Source: Mesotoga prima MesG1.Ag.4.2
GTDB lineage: Bacteria > Thermotogota > Thermotogae > Petrotogales > Kosmotogaceae
NCBI RefSeq assembly: GCF_000147715.2
Contig: NC_017934.1
Coordinates: 682,001 to 746,000, forward strand
Reading direction: 5' to 3'
Length of the DNA stretch: 64,000 nucleotides
Both the position numbers and the translations under genes were made by a program. This document shows, one piece after another, positions 8,287-17,282 of the stretch. Every line of letters starts with the position of its first letter. Position 1 is the stretch's first letter. Under the pieces are notes generated by a model, which saw nothing but the letters and a program-made list of their open reading frames with translations, did not search any database and was not told the DNA's origin.

Positions 8287-9290
8287 TGCAGGGAGCTCGT
8301 TCCATTGCTTTACAGACCCTATCTTTTTTCGATGCAAATGGTTATATCTCCTTTAGAAAATTGGATATAGCACTGTCCACGCTTTCTTCCCAAGATCGCT
8401 CGTTTTGCATGAATATCATCTACGGATGTCTGAGAAAGAGAGTTAGCATCGACTTCGAACTGTCCCGTTTTCTCACAAAACCAAGCAAATTGCCCCATGC
8501 TGTGCTGAATGCGTTGCGAATCGGCGCATTTCAGATTCTTTATATGAAAAGTATCCCGGAATACGCGGCACTGAAGTCTTCGGTAGATATGATTGGGGTG
8601 AAAGAGTTTAAGGGTCTTGTGAATGCGGTACTCAGGAAGCTAATAAATGAAGGCCCTGCGGAAAGAAAACCTCTTAACATCCTCTATTCCCATCCGGAAT
8701 GGCTTGTAAATTACTGGAGGGAATTTGCCTGGATAGACGACTTTGAAGAGCTTCTGGAGTACAATCAGACTCCTCCTGTTCAAACAGTTATTTCCTTCGG
8801 AAGAGAGAATGAGTTGATCAAAAACGGCTTTCTATTCGACAAGAGTGAGTATTCGGATCTATCTTGTGTTTTTCAAAAAGGTAGTAGTATAGAGAATCTT
8901 CAGATCATCGACGAAATTGAATATTTGCTTTCAAAAACAGCTATCCCGGTTTTGACTCATAAGGGAAGTCTTACAGGGAAAATCAACTCAATACCATGGC
9001 TTCTCCACACGTTGACTCCGGAGAAAATTGACGGCTACTCAAAAGTGGCTGTGGAATTGCTCGGCAACTTCTCGAGAGAGCATAATGAGTTCATATATTA
9101 TAGTCAGGCTTTTACTGTAGAGGAAAACAAGCATGCCCTCGACGTTCTCGAAGGTTTTGAACCGGTAATGATGGAGGACTTCTTCGCTGAGCATAAGATC
9201 TCTGCGAGATTTGATGGCAAAGGATACTGGCTACAACCATGGAAGGCACCGGCCACATGTTATCTGGCAAGAGTTAGGAGTGCAAATTGA
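8286..9290 (+). CDS. RsmB-related protein lacking the SAM-binding and catalytic motifs
   Basis: 334 residues, against about 430-450 for RsmB (16S rRNA m5C967 methyltransferase). Residues 1 to about 125 form the NusB-like RNA-binding domain (ALQTLSFFDANG...FCMNIIYGCLRKR...RIGAFQILYMKSIPEYAALKSSVDM). The linker LYSHPEWLVNYW is also typical. The expected SAM motif (DxxAAPGGKT) and catalytic DxPCSG motif cannot be found. Instead the sequence leads to YYSQAFTVEENKHALDVL, the counterpart of the family's YSTCS..PEENE motif but without its cysteine. The frame is intact and it sits in the same operon as rlmN and rsgA, so it is probably expressed as a non-catalytic RNA-binding protein. Confidence 0.75.
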   Translation: MQGARSIALQTLSFFDANGYISFRKLDIALSTLSSQDRSFCMNIIYGCLRKRVSIDFELSRFLTKPSKLPHAVLNALRIGAFQILYMKSIPEYAALKSSVDMIGVKEFKGLVNAVLRKLINEGPAERKPLNILYSHPEWLVNYWREFAWIDDFEELLEYNQTPPVQTVISFGRENELIKNGFLFDKSEYSDLSCVFQKGSSIENLQIIDEIEYLLSKTAIPVLTHKGSLTGKINSIPWLLHTLTPEKIDGYSKVAVELLGNFSREHNEFIYYSQAFTVEENKHALDVLEGFEPVMMEDFFAEHKISARFDGKGYWLQPWKAPATCYLARVRSAN

Positions 9291-10306
9291 AGGACATTCT
9301 TTCTTTAGATCTGGACGAGCTGAGAAGGGAAATAATTTCATTCGGAGAAAAGGACTACAGGGCAAATCAGATTTTCAAGTGGGTTTATGCGAAGAGGGTC
9401 CTTGACTTTTCTGAGATGACCGATCTTCCTATGAATCTTAGAAACAAGCTCGGTTCGCTTTTTCGATTTACCACGATGAAGGAAGTAGAAAGGCAGATTT
9501 CGATTGACGGTACAGAGAAATTCTTGCTTAAGTTGGAAGACGATAACCACATTGAGACGGTTGTTTTGAAACATCCCCGCCACGTCACCTTTTGCATCTC
9601 TTCTCAGGTTGGATGCGCTCTCAACTGCTCCTTCTGTGCAACTGGAGCCAGTGGCTTCACAAGAGACCTTTCTGCGAGTGAGATAGTTTCTCAGGTAATT
9701 CTTATGGAGAATAGCATCGGCAGACCAGTCGATAATATTGTATTTATGGGAATGGGAGAACCTTTTCTTAACGAGGCCAACGTCTACAAGGCAATAAAGA
9801 TTCTTCATGATCCCGTAGGTAGAAACCTGGGGATTCGTCACTTCACTATTTCAACTGCTGGGATTCCCGAAGGCATAAAGAGACTGGCCGATTCGGGAAT
9901 GGACGTCCGCCTTTCAGTTTCACTTCATAGCGCAAGTGAAGAGACACGGAGTTCTTTGATGCCAATCAACAAGAAGTATCCACTCGATTCATTGCGGAAG
10001 GTGCTTGATTATTACCAGCAAAAAACCGGTAATAGAATTACATTTGAATACGCTTTGATAAAAGGAGTGAATGATTCTAAGGAAGATTTGACAAAACTCG
10101 GGGAATTCCTGACGGGGATAAAATCCTTCGTGAACATAATACCCGTGAACCCAGTGAAGCCGGTTTTCGATAGACCATCCGATAGGGAAATTGCTGTCTT
10201 CTCAGAGAGTCTCAAAAAGGCCGGATTCGAATGCGCAGTCCGACACGAGAAAGGCACTGATATTGAGGCTGCATGTGGTCAGTTAAGGCAGAAAAGAAGG
10301 GAATAG
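9287..10306 (+). CDS. rlmN: Dual-specificity 23S rRNA/tRNA adenine-C2 methyltransferase
   Basis: Radical-SAM enzyme that methylates A2503 of 23S rRNA and A37 of some tRNAs. The 339-residue protein has the CxxxCxxC iron-sulfur motif in GCALNCSFCATGASGFTR (C110, C114, C117), the MGMGEPFLN segment, and the C-terminal EAACGQL with the cysteine that carries the methyl group. The TTG start overlaps the stop of the RsmB-like gene by 4 bases and has AGGAG about 9 bases upstream. Confidence 0.95.
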   Translation: MKDILSLDLDELRREIISFGEKDYRANQIFKWVYAKRVLDFSEMTDLPMNLRNKLGSLFRFTTMKEVERQISIDGTEKFLLKLEDDNHIETVVLKHPRHVTFCISSQVGCALNCSFCATGASGFTRDLSASEIVSQVILMENSIGRPVDNIVFMGMGEPFLNEANVYKAIKILHDPVGRNLGIRHFTISTAGIPEGIKRLADSGMDVRLSVSLHSASEETRSSLMPINKKYPLDSLRKVLDYYQQKTGNRITFEYALIKGVNDSKEDLTKLGEFLTGIKSFVNIIPVNPVKPVFDRPSDREIAVFSESLKKAGFECAVRHEKGTDIEAACGQLRQKRRE

Positions 10307-10308
10307 TT

Positions 10309-11211
10309 TTGGAGAGAAGAAAAGGAGTGGTAGTGAGATTTGGCAGCAGAAATATGGAGGTTGTTGATGCTGAAACAGGCGGGCGGCTAATATGTACTAT
10401 GCCAGGACGTTTTAGATTGCAGGGAATCAGACCTATCGTTGGAGATAGAGTTGAATATGCTTTAAGCGGTGACGGTCAGGGGCGCATAGAAAGCATTCTT
10501 CCCAGAAAGACGGAGCTTCTGCGTCCACGGATCTCGAATATCGAGCAAATATTGCTTGTGCTTTCGTTGAAGGAACCGGCAGTTCAAAATCTCATTACGG
10601 ATCGTTTCCTTGTTCTTGCCGAGTACGCGAAACTGCCTGTTACGATAGTAGTCAACAAAATCGATCTAATCAATAATGAAGAACTAGATAGGTTTTCAGA
10701 TGTCTATGGTGAGCACTACGAAATCTGTCCGGTCTCTTCTAAGAACAGAATCAACCTCGATCGTCTTCGAGAAGTTTTGAAAGGTAAGATAAGCGTTATG
10801 GCCGGCATGTCGGGAGTGGGTAAGAGCAGCCTCCTAAATTCTCTTAACCCTGGACTTAAGCTAAGGGTTTCAGAGATTTCAAGGGGTTTGGAGAGGGGTA
10901 GACATACGACCTCTTATGTCGAACTCCTGCAATTCGAGTTTGGAGGATTAATAGCAGACACTCCGGGTTTTGCAAATCTTGAACTGCCAGTGATTGCTCC
11001 GGAAAACCTGGACAAGTGTTTCCCAGAAATCTCCCAGGAACAAGGAATGTGCGCGTTTAGTGACTGCGTCCATGTCGATGAGCCCGGATGCTACGTCAAG
11101 GAGCTTGTAGAAGCTGGTTCTATTCATAGAAGTCGTTACGAAAGCTATTTGATTATGTATAATGAATTGAAGGAAAGAGAACAGGAGAAGGGAGGGCGAA
11201 AATATGGCTAG
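10309..11211 (+). CDS. rsgA: Small-ribosomal-subunit GTPase RsgA
   Basis: Circularly permuted GTPase that helps mature the 30S subunit. An OB-fold comes first (about residues 1-65). G motifs then appear in permuted order: NKID (G4), GMSGVGKSSLLN (G1), TTS (G2) and DTPGF (G3). A C-terminal zinc module carries CAFSDCVHVDEPGC. An ATG at 10273 would overlap rlmN by 34 bases. The TTG at 10309, 8 bases after AAGGGA, gives MERRKGVVVRFG and is the likelier start. The next gene overlaps it by 8 bases. Confidence 0.93.
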   Translation: MERRKGVVVRFGSRNMEVVDAETGGRLICTMPGRFRLQGIRPIVGDRVEYALSGDGQGRIESILPRKTELLRPRISNIEQILLVLSLKEPAVQNLITDRFLVLAEYAKLPVTIVVNKIDLINNEELDRFSDVYGEHYEICPVSSKNRINLDRLREVLKGKISVMAGMSGVGKSSLLNSLNPGLKLRVSEISRGLERGRHTTSYVELLQFEFGGLIADTPGFANLELPVIAPENLDKCFPEISQEQGMCAFSDCVHVDEPGCYVKELVEAGSIHRSRYESYLIMYNELKEREQEKGGRKYG

Positions 11212-11851
11212 AATCTCTCCCTCGATTCTTGCCGCAGACCTTACTGAACTCGCCCGTGAAGTCATAAGAGTCCGTGACGCTGATTACTTGCACATAGATG
11301 TGATGGATGGAATGTTTGTTCCCAATATAACTTTTGGGGTGCCGATCATGGAAGCGCTGGGAAGACTGCATCATCCTCCCCTTGATGTTCACTTGATGAT
11401 AGAGGATCCTTCCAGATACGTGAAGGAGTATGCCGCCTTAGGCGCAAAGAATCTACACGTACATGTTGAAGGTAACTATCATCTTCACAGACTTCTTGGA
11501 CAAATTAGAGAAACCGGTTCGAGAGCATTTGTCGTTCTCAATCCATCTACGCCCGTCTCCCTTCTAGATGAGGTTCTTTCATGTGCCGATGGTGTACTTG
11601 TTATGACCGTAAATCCTGGGTACACCGGCCAAGAATTTATACCAGAAGCTGCCAAAAAGATCGATGTGCTAGATCGTATTCGAACTGAAAGGGACTTGAA
11701 GTTCGAAATCGCAGTGGATGGAGGAGTGAGCCTCGACAATGCTCAGGATCTTGTAAATAGAGGTGCAGATATTCTTATAATGGGAGCTGCAGTCTTCAGA
11801 TCGGAAAATCCATCAGTTGTTGTAAGGAAGATCAAGGAGCTCAAGAGGTGA
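11204..11851 (+). CDS. rpe: Ribulose-phosphate 3-epimerase
   Basis: Interconverts ribulose-5-phosphate and xylulose-5-phosphate in the pentose phosphate pathway. 215 residues, normal length. Diagnostic segments: SPSILAAD near the N-terminus, HIDVMDGMFVPNITFG (metal-binding His and Asp), DVHLMIEDP, MTVNPGYTGQEF and VDGGVSLDNA (second catalytic Asp). Overlaps rsgA by 8 bases and rdgB by 4. Confidence 0.95.
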   Translation: MARISPSILAADLTELAREVIRVRDADYLHIDVMDGMFVPNITFGVPIMEALGRLHHPPLDVHLMIEDPSRYVKEYAALGAKNLHVHVEGNYHLHRLLGQIRETGSRAFVVLNPSTPVSLLDEVLSCADGVLVMTVNPGYTGQEFIPEAAKKIDVLDRIRTERDLKFEIAVDGGVSLDNAQDLVNRGADILIMGAAVFRSENPSVVVRKIKELKR

Positions 11852-12435
11852 AGCTCTACTTAGTGACTTCTAATGAAAACAAACTCAAAGAGGTACGCCT
11901 CATTCTTCCTGAAGGATTTGATGTTGAATCCATTGAAGCAATCGCTCCAATGAAAGACATCGTTGAAGATGCAGGGACCTTCTTCGGAAATTCATTGAAG
12001 AAGATCGAAGCTTACAGGGATGTTGGAGTACCACTTCTTGCGGATGATTCAGGGCTTGTAATTGAATCTCTTGGAGGATTTCCGGGAGTGAATTCTGCGA
12101 GATTCATGCAGAACAGTCATTACTCTGAGAAGATGCAGATCATTCTTGACAGAATGGTGAACGAAGAAAACAGGGCAGCTCGATTTGTCTGTGCTGCGCT
12201 GTTTTATGATCCTTCGAACAGCGTTTTGGTTGGAGTTGAGGAGCAGGTCGAAGGAATTATTGCAAGGAAACAAACCGGTGAAAACGGTTTCGGCTATGAT
12301 CCAATATTTGTTCCCCAAGGTTATTCTCAAACCTTTGGTGTTCTCGGGGATTCAGTAAAAAAGGAACTTTCACATAGAGGTAAGGCATTCAGGAAACTCT
12401 TTTCACTTGTTCACCTTTATACCGGGAAAAAATAA
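11848..12435 (+). CDS. RdgB/HAM1 non-canonical purine NTP pyrophosphatase
   Basis: Hydrolyses dITP, ITP and XTP to monophosphates, keeping deaminated purines out of nucleic acids. 195 residues with TSNENKLKEV at the N-terminus, LADDSGLVIESLGGFPGVNSARF and GENGFGYDPIFVP, all conserved in the family, plus a late SHRGKAF. The GTG start overlaps the rpe stop (GTGA). The last 47 bases overlap the 3' end of the convergent lgt gene. Confidence 0.93.
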   Translation: MKLYLVTSNENKLKEVRLILPEGFDVESIEAIAPMKDIVEDAGTFFGNSLKKIEAYRDVGVPLLADDSGLVIESLGGFPGVNSARFMQNSHYSEKMQIILDRMVNEENRAARFVCAALFYDPSNSVLVGVEEQVEGIIARKQTGENGFGYDPIFVPQGYSQTFGVLGDSVKKELSHRGKAFRKLFSLVHLYTGKK

Positions 12436-13276
12436 ACAAAGCTATTCCCACTACGAGTAGGATTACAGAAACTGCTTGAGCAGTTCTTACTTCGCTTTGA
12501 CCTATGTAAAGGCTATCTAACCTCAGGCCTTCAACGAAAAACCTAACAATTGAATATAAAACCATGTATAGAGCGGTTACTTCACCATAATTCTTTCTTT
12601 TCCCCAAATACCAGTATAGTACAGCGAAAATGACTACATTCGCCAGGCTTTCGTAGAGAAAGGTTGGATGGAAGTATTCAAATTCGGAATAACCTGGCAT
12701 TCGGTATCTTAAAGGTACGAACATCTTCCATGGAAGATCAGTGGGTGAACCGTATGCCTCATAGTTTGTGAAATTTCCCCATCGACCAATGGCCTGAGCT
12801 AAAGGTAATACAGCTGTGAAAATATCAGTTACCTGTAGAAATTTCAAGTCTGCCTTCTTTCTGAATGTAACATAAAGAAATGTAACAAGGAGAGCGGCGA
12901 AAAAAGCTCCATGTATGGCCAGGCCACCATCCCACGTTCTGAAGATGCTCCAGAAATCTCCGCGATAGATCTCATAGTTGAACGCAACATAATAGATTCT
13001 GGCGCCCAGCACGCCAAAAACAATTCCAATGAAGACTCCCTCGATCAAGTAATCTTCTTTGATGCCTTCCTTTAGACCCTGACGCCGTCCCAAGAGATAA
13101 GCAGCGATGATTCCGGTGGCAATCATAACTCCATACCATCTAACCGAAAAGGGGCCTAGATTCTCAACAATTACTGGATTCAGTATCAGTTCACCACTGA
13201 AGACTGCTCTCAAAAAGAAAAACAGTGCAACTGCTGAGGCTGATGCTATCACAATTGAAATTACTATTCTCTTCAC
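12389..13276 (-). CDS. lgt: Prolipoprotein diacylglyceryl transferase
   Basis: Transfers diacylglycerol from phosphatidylglycerol to the lipobox cysteine of prolipoproteins in the inner membrane. 295 residues, about seven membrane segments. The Lgt signature reads GRWGNFTNYEAYG (usually GRIGNFINGE), with GGLAIHGAFFA containing the essential histidine and an FLYESLANV segment before the C-terminal helices. An extra N-terminal hydrophobic segment (residues 4-26) precedes the usual start of the family. GTG start behind a G-rich run. It follows tig by 69 bases on the same strand. Its partner lspA is at 16.8 kb. Confidence 0.93.
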   Translation of the reverse strand: MKRIVISIVIASASAVALFFFLRAVFSGELILNPVIVENLGPFSVRWYGVMIATGIIAAYLLGRRQGLKEGIKEDYLIEGVFIGIVFGVLGARIYYVAFNYEIYRGDFWSIFRTWDGGLAIHGAFFAALLVTFLYVTFRKKADLKFLQVTDIFTAVLPLAQAIGRWGNFTNYEAYGSPTDLPWKMFVPLRYRMPGYSEFEYFHPTFLYESLANVVIFAVLYWYLGKRKNYGEVTALYMVLYSIVRFFVEGLRLDSLYIGQSEVRTAQAVSVILLVVGIALFIFSRYKGEQVKRVS

Positions 13277-13345
13277 TTAAACCCCCCTCTTTCCGATATT
13301 CAAAACCAGATCTTTGAGTATTCCAGAAGTCTGAGAAAACCTCAT

Positions 13346-14650
13346 CTATTCCTTAGGAGGAGCTTCTTCTCCCCCGGATTCACTTATCTCCAGTTGTTCA
13401 TCGGATGAAGGCTCCATATCACTAATAGAAGCTTTTTCAATGACATTGTCCAGAACCTTGTTTCTGATGATAGTTGAAACGATGTCTTCTTTAACATCTT
13501 GACGAGTATTAACCATTTCTTTTGCTCTTTCAGCGGAAATCCCCCAATATGGAGCCATTTCTTCGGCATAAGCTTGAATCTCTTCCTCTTCAGCTCTGAA
13601 GCCCTCTCTCGATGCTATTTCATCGATGAACCTAGCTTTCTTTATTTCATCAAACACACCAGACCTGAGGTCTTCGATGAGTTTCTCTTCGCTTCCAGCC
13701 TGTTTAAGGTATTTTTCGTAACTTTTCTCCTTCTTGGAATTCTCTATCGTTCTCTGAACAAGATAATCCAGAGTCGCATCGGAAATCCCAATCTCGACAA
13801 GATCATTGATTTTGTCCATCGCTTGCTGCCTTAAGAAATCTTTCTTCCAGTTCAAGAATGATTCCATTCCCTCTCTGCGCACAATTTCCTTTAATTCTTC
13901 AAGAGTATTTGCTTCGGCATTCACGGTTTTTGCAAATTCATCGTCTAGATCCAAAGGACTCTTTCGTAGAACGTCAAGGACTTTTACTGAATAAAAGTAT
14001 TCATTATCGGAGTCTTCGAATGTTCTTGTGAACTCTACGACGTCATCCTTTGTTTTCCCTATGATATTCTTAACTATTGGTCTATCATCTTCAGGAACAA
14101 CGCTCAGTTCCTGAACCTTATTCTCTGCGATTTTCTTGCCATCCTTAATTATCGTGTACTCAATCTTTACTAAGTCACCGTTTTCAACAGGCCCGTCTTT
14201 TGGTTCAACTATAGCGTGTTCGTTTCTGAGTTCTTCCAGGCGGTTATTGACGTAGTTCAGAACTACTTCATCCTGCTTTGGAACTTTAAGGTCAAGATTT
14301 TCATAGTCCCGGATTTTTACCTCTGGGTCTCTGTGAAGCTTCACCTCAATTACGGCACCTTCACCTTCCATCTTTTGCTCACTGATTACTGCGGGAACCA
14401 AAATCTTTTCGTCCTTCAATTCTTCTTCAATTTTATCGGAAAGAACTTCGAGAACCATTTCTTCAAAACTCTCCGCCAAGAAGTTTCTTACAATACTTAG
14501 CGGAACCTTACCTTTTCTGAACCCAGGTATAGTGTATTGTTGATTTACATATCTTGCAACATCATTTTCTGCCTTCCGTATTTCTTCCGAATCAAAAGCA
14601 AAGAGAAATGTCTCGACATTCTCTTCTTTTTTAACGAAGCTTTTCTCCAC
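13346..14650 (-). CDS. tig: Trigger factor
   Basis: Ribosome-bound chaperone with peptidyl-prolyl isomerase activity. 434 residues. The N-terminal ribosome-binding domain carries the signature PGFRKGKVPLSIV (residues 42-54). A PPIase-like middle domain follows (about 145-230; NGDLVKIEYTIIKDGKKI), then a long helical C-terminal domain rich in K, E and L. The acidic tail is specific to this protein. TATAAT on the minus strand at 14701-14696 is a candidate -10, but no clear -35 was found. lgt follows downstream. Confidence 0.95.
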   Translation of the reverse strand: MEKSFVKKEENVETFLFAFDSEEIRKAENDVARYVNQQYTIPGFRKGKVPLSIVRNFLAESFEEMVLEVLSDKIEEELKDEKILVPAVISEQKMEGEGAVIEVKLHRDPEVKIRDYENLDLKVPKQDEVVLNYVNNRLEELRNEHAIVEPKDGPVENGDLVKIEYTIIKDGKKIAENKVQELSVVPEDDRPIVKNIIGKTKDDVVEFTRTFEDSDNEYFYSVKVLDVLRKSPLDLDDEFAKTVNAEANTLEELKEIVRREGMESFLNWKKDFLRQQAMDKINDLVEIGISDATLDYLVQRTIENSKKEKSYEKYLKQAGSEEKLIEDLRSGVFDEIKKARFIDEIASREGFRAEEEEIQAYAEEMAPYWGISAERAKEMVNTRQDVKEDIVSTIIRNKVLDNVIEKASISDMEPSSDEQLEISESGGEEAPPKE

Positions 14651-14751
14651 CAGAAACTACCTCCATTCACCTTGAACTGATATTTTTGCCGTCTAATTAT
14701 ACGTACCCAAATGAATTTCACGGTTAATGAGATGTTATAATTAAAAATTCA

Positions 14752-15233
14752 TCATCGGAGTTGGATCAACTCATACTCCAGATTGTCCGGATCAATTACA
14801 ACAACAGTCGGTTTACCCGTGAGATAGCCGCAAGACTCCCCTGGATTTATGATAACAGGCCTTGAATTCAACCTGATATCAAGATGATGCGTATGTCCGT
14901 AGAAAAGGAAATCCGTGATTACTGCTCCGCTCAATCCAAAAGGTTCGTGCATCAAAACTACCGAGCGACGATGAATTTTGATCTCTGCGGGCCCCTTATC
15001 AGAGAGCCACCAAGAATGTTCTTCAGCTCGACGATCTCTCCGTCGTTGTTTCCTAATACCACGTGTAGTTCACCTTTGAATCTTGTCAGTGCCTTTGCGG
15101 CAAAGGGGGACACAAGGTCTCCGCAGTGAATAAGAACCTCGACACCTCGGTCAGCAGCAATCTCTACGGACTCCGAAATTCTTGGCATATTATCGTGGGA
15201 ATCGGACATAATCATCCACTTCAACGCTCTCAC
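14752..15233 (-). pseudogene. YfcE/MJ0936-type metallophosphoesterase split by a frameshift
   Basis: Together the two frames encode a complete phosphodiesterase of about 160 residues with all metal motifs. The first part (to about 15000) has MSDSHDN, HCGDLVS and LGNNDGEI. The second has LMHEPFG and FYGHTHHLD, ending VIDPDNLEYELIQLR. The first frame ends at a stop at 14958 after a non-family tail, while the second frame can be read back to SDKGPAEIKIHRRSVVLMHEP. The shift maps to an AGAGAG repeat at 15001-15006: removing one AG unit joins the frames as GGSDKGPAEI. GTG 15233 or TTG 15224 are possible starts. Could be slippage, true inactivation or a sequencing error. Confidence 0.8.
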
Positions 15234-15253
15234 CCCTTGATGGTTTCACTTTG

Positions 15254-15282
15254 TTGAAAAGTTAAGGCAGATCAAATACAAT
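15254..15282 (+). promoter_or_regulatory. Sigma-70-type promoter upstream of the DUF2344/yebC operon
   Basis: TTGAAA at 15254-15259, 17 bases, TACAAT at 15277-15282. It lies in the divergent gap between the metallophosphoesterase and DUF2344 genes and is correctly oriented for the latter. Confidence 0.6.
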
Positions 15283-15341
15283 TATAACTGCACGCGACCT
15301 GAAGAACAAAGGTTTCCTATCTGAGCGTGTCGGAGGTTTAA

Positions 15342-16004
15342 TTGAATAACAATAAACTGGTAGTTCGCTTCTGTTGTGGAGGTTTTCTGCGGTTTCTTTC
15401 CCACCAGGAAAGTGCTACAGCAATAGAACGGACAATTAAAAGATCGGGATTGCCTGTAGCGTATACCCAGGGATTTCACCCGAGAATTAAGATCAGTTTT
15501 TCACCGGCCTTGCCAACGGGAGTAATGAGTCTCGCTAATTATGTCCTTCTCGAAACCGATGGTCTCAGTCAGGACGTGGTGAATCTGCTGAACTCTGTTT
15601 CCAACTTCACTATCAGAGCTTTAAAGGCCTGGTATTTGCCCCGCGACTATGCAAAGATTGATGATTTATTAGATTCTTATAGAACAGCAATAATTCTTCC
15701 TAAAGGGAGTTATTACCCAGAGCGATTTGATGCTAGTGCAATAGTCACCAAGAAAACAAAGAGCGGATATAAGAAATACAATGCTGGAGATGTTTTTATG
15801 GATCTTTCAGTTACCTCCCTTAGAACAGTCCATGTGGTAAAATATTCCCAGCCGATAGAGTCGATGGTTACAGCGGAGGAAATTCTTAAGATATTATCTA
15901 AAGAAGGCACCGCTTCTTACGAAGGGGTAATTGTTTTTGTGGAAGATGGAATGCTCAATGGTAGATATACTTCAGATATTCTGGATGAAATAGGAGGGAT
16001 ATGA
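15342..16004 (+). CDS. DUF2344 / TIGR03936 family protein (radical-SAM linked)
   Basis: 220 residues. The N-terminus [57 protein letters not shown] carries the F.SH.......R..RR and GFxPxxxxSFxPALPxG hallmarks of DUF2344. Members are usually adjacent or fused to a B12-binding radical-SAM protein; none is nearby here, so this is an orphan copy. Its biochemical role is not established. TTG start behind GGAGG; the next gene starts 1 base after its stop. Confidence 0.8.
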   Translation: MNNNKLVVRFCCGGFLRFLSHQESATAIERTIKRSGLPVAYTQGFHPRIKISFSPALPTGVMSLANYVLLETDGLSQDVVNLLNSVSNFTIRALKAWYLPRDYAKIDDLLDSYRTAIILPKGSYYPERFDASAIVTKKTKSGYKKYNAGDVFMDLSVTSLRTVHVVKYSQPIESMVTAEEILKILSKEGTASYEGVIVFVEDGMLNGRYTSDILDEIGGI

Positions 16005-16005
16005 T

Positions 16006-16764
16006 ATGTCCGGGCACAACAAATGGGCGAATATCAAGCACAGGAAGGGCGCGCAAGACGCAAAGAGATCAAAGGTCTTCACGAAGATTATCAGAGAACT
16101 TATGGTCTCGGCAAGAGAGGGTGGGTCAGATCCCAATACAAACACTTCTCTTCGAAGTGCCATAGAAAAAGCCAGGTCTGCAAACATGCCAAAAGACACC
16201 ATGGAAAAGGCAATCAAGAAAGGCGCGGGTGAACTCGAAGGTCAATCGTTCTCCGAGGCTCTTTACGAAGGGTACGCTCCGGGAGGAGTAGCGCTTCTTA
16301 TTAGATGTCTTACCGACAATAAGAACAGAACGGCCCAAGAGATAAGACACACCCTTTCCAAGTATGGTGGATCCATGGCGGAAAGCGGAGCTGTCAGCTG
16401 GATGTTTGAAAGAAAGGGAGTTATAACCGTAGCAAAGGAGCAGATTTCTGATCTCGAGGAGTTTCAACTTCTTGCCATCGAGGCAGGTGCCGAAGACATT
16501 AAGGATGAAGAAGATCCTATTATAATAGTAACTTCTCCAGAGTCTGTATCTGATGTGAAGACTGCACTCGAAGAAAATGGTTACACTCTGTCTTACGAGA
16601 TGAGCTACATTCCCAGTAATTCTTTGAAGGTTGAAGGTTCAGATGCTGCAAAGCTACTTAAGCTCCTTGATATTCTTGAAGATAACGACGATGTTCAGGA
16701 AGTTTACGACAACTCGGATATAGATGAAACAGAAATGGAAGCCCTAGCCGAACAGATGGGTTGA
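16006..16764 (+). CDS. YebC/PmpR family protein (translation- or transcription-associated)
   Basis: 252 residues, the usual YebC length. The N-terminus [32 protein letters not shown] is nearly invariant in this family, followed by [27 protein letters not shown] and [14 protein letters not shown]. Family members were first described as DNA-binding regulators; more recent work links some to relief of ribosome stalling, so the role here is left open. Confidence 0.93.
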   Translation: MSGHNKWANIKHRKGAQDAKRSKVFTKIIRELMVSAREGGSDPNTNTSLRSAIEKARSANMPKDTMEKAIKKGAGELEGQSFSEALYEGYAPGGVALLIRCLTDNKNRTAQEIRHTLSKYGGSMAESGAVSWMFERKGVITVAKEQISDLEEFQLLAIEAGAEDIKDEEDPIIIVTSPESVSDVKTALEENGYTLSYEMSYIPSNSLKVEGSDAAKLLKLLDILEDNDDVQEVYDNSDIDETEMEALAEQMG

Positions 16765-16805
16765 TCGGCCGCTTGCTGTTCTTGCGTCACGCGGAGTGAT
16801 AATAA

Positions 16806-17282
16806 TTGCTGTCTCTTTTGGGGATTACGTTAGCTTTAATAATGGATCAAGTGAGTAAGTACTTCGTGGAAAACGGAATGACTTACTTTCAACGGATAGA
16901 TCTGATTGGAGAGCTTTTTGGTCTCAGGTACGTTAGAAATACCGGTGTTGCATTTGGGCTTTTCAAGAATCAGGAGCCATGGTTGCTTTCATTTGTAGCC
17001 ATCGGTATTGTGGTTATGATAGTTATTGTTTCTAATGCGCACTCTTCTAAACTATCCGGATGGGAATCCTTTCTCATTGGTTTGATTGTTGGCGGTGCTC
17101 TTGGAAACAATTTGATAGATAGACTGAGGCTTGGACATGTGGTTGATTTCCTTGAACTAAAGGGCTTCCCTGCGATCTTCAATTTTGCGGATTTGTGCAT
17201 TGTTTTTGGCGCAGCCTTGTTAACACTCTCTGTATATCGAAGGGAGAAGCGTGCTTCAAGAGATAATAGTCTCCAGCCGTGA
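16806..17282 (+). CDS. lspA: Lipoprotein signal peptidase (signal peptidase II)
   Basis: Removes signal peptides from diacylglyceryl-modified prolipoproteins, the step after Lgt. 158 residues with four membrane segments. The catalytic aspartates are D114 (HVVDFLEL) and D129 (IFNFADLCI), and RNTGVAFGLF and the N-terminal MDQVSKYFV are conserved. TTG start 9 bases after GGAGTG. Overlaps the following pseudouridine synthase gene by 32 bases. Confidence 0.92.
   Translation: MLSLLGITLALIMDQVSKYFVENGMTYFQRIDLIGELFGLRYVRNTGVAFGLFKNQEPWLLSFVAIGIVVMIVIVSNAHSSKLSGWESFLIGLIVGGALGNNLIDRLRLGHVVDFLELKGFPAIFNFADLCIVFGAALLTLSVYRREKRASRDNSLQP

Noticed and set aside
9338-9841. Long minus-strand open frame of 167 codons inside rlmN.
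   Set aside because: It mirrors the rlmN coding sequence, has no ribosome-binding site and encodes no recognisable protein.
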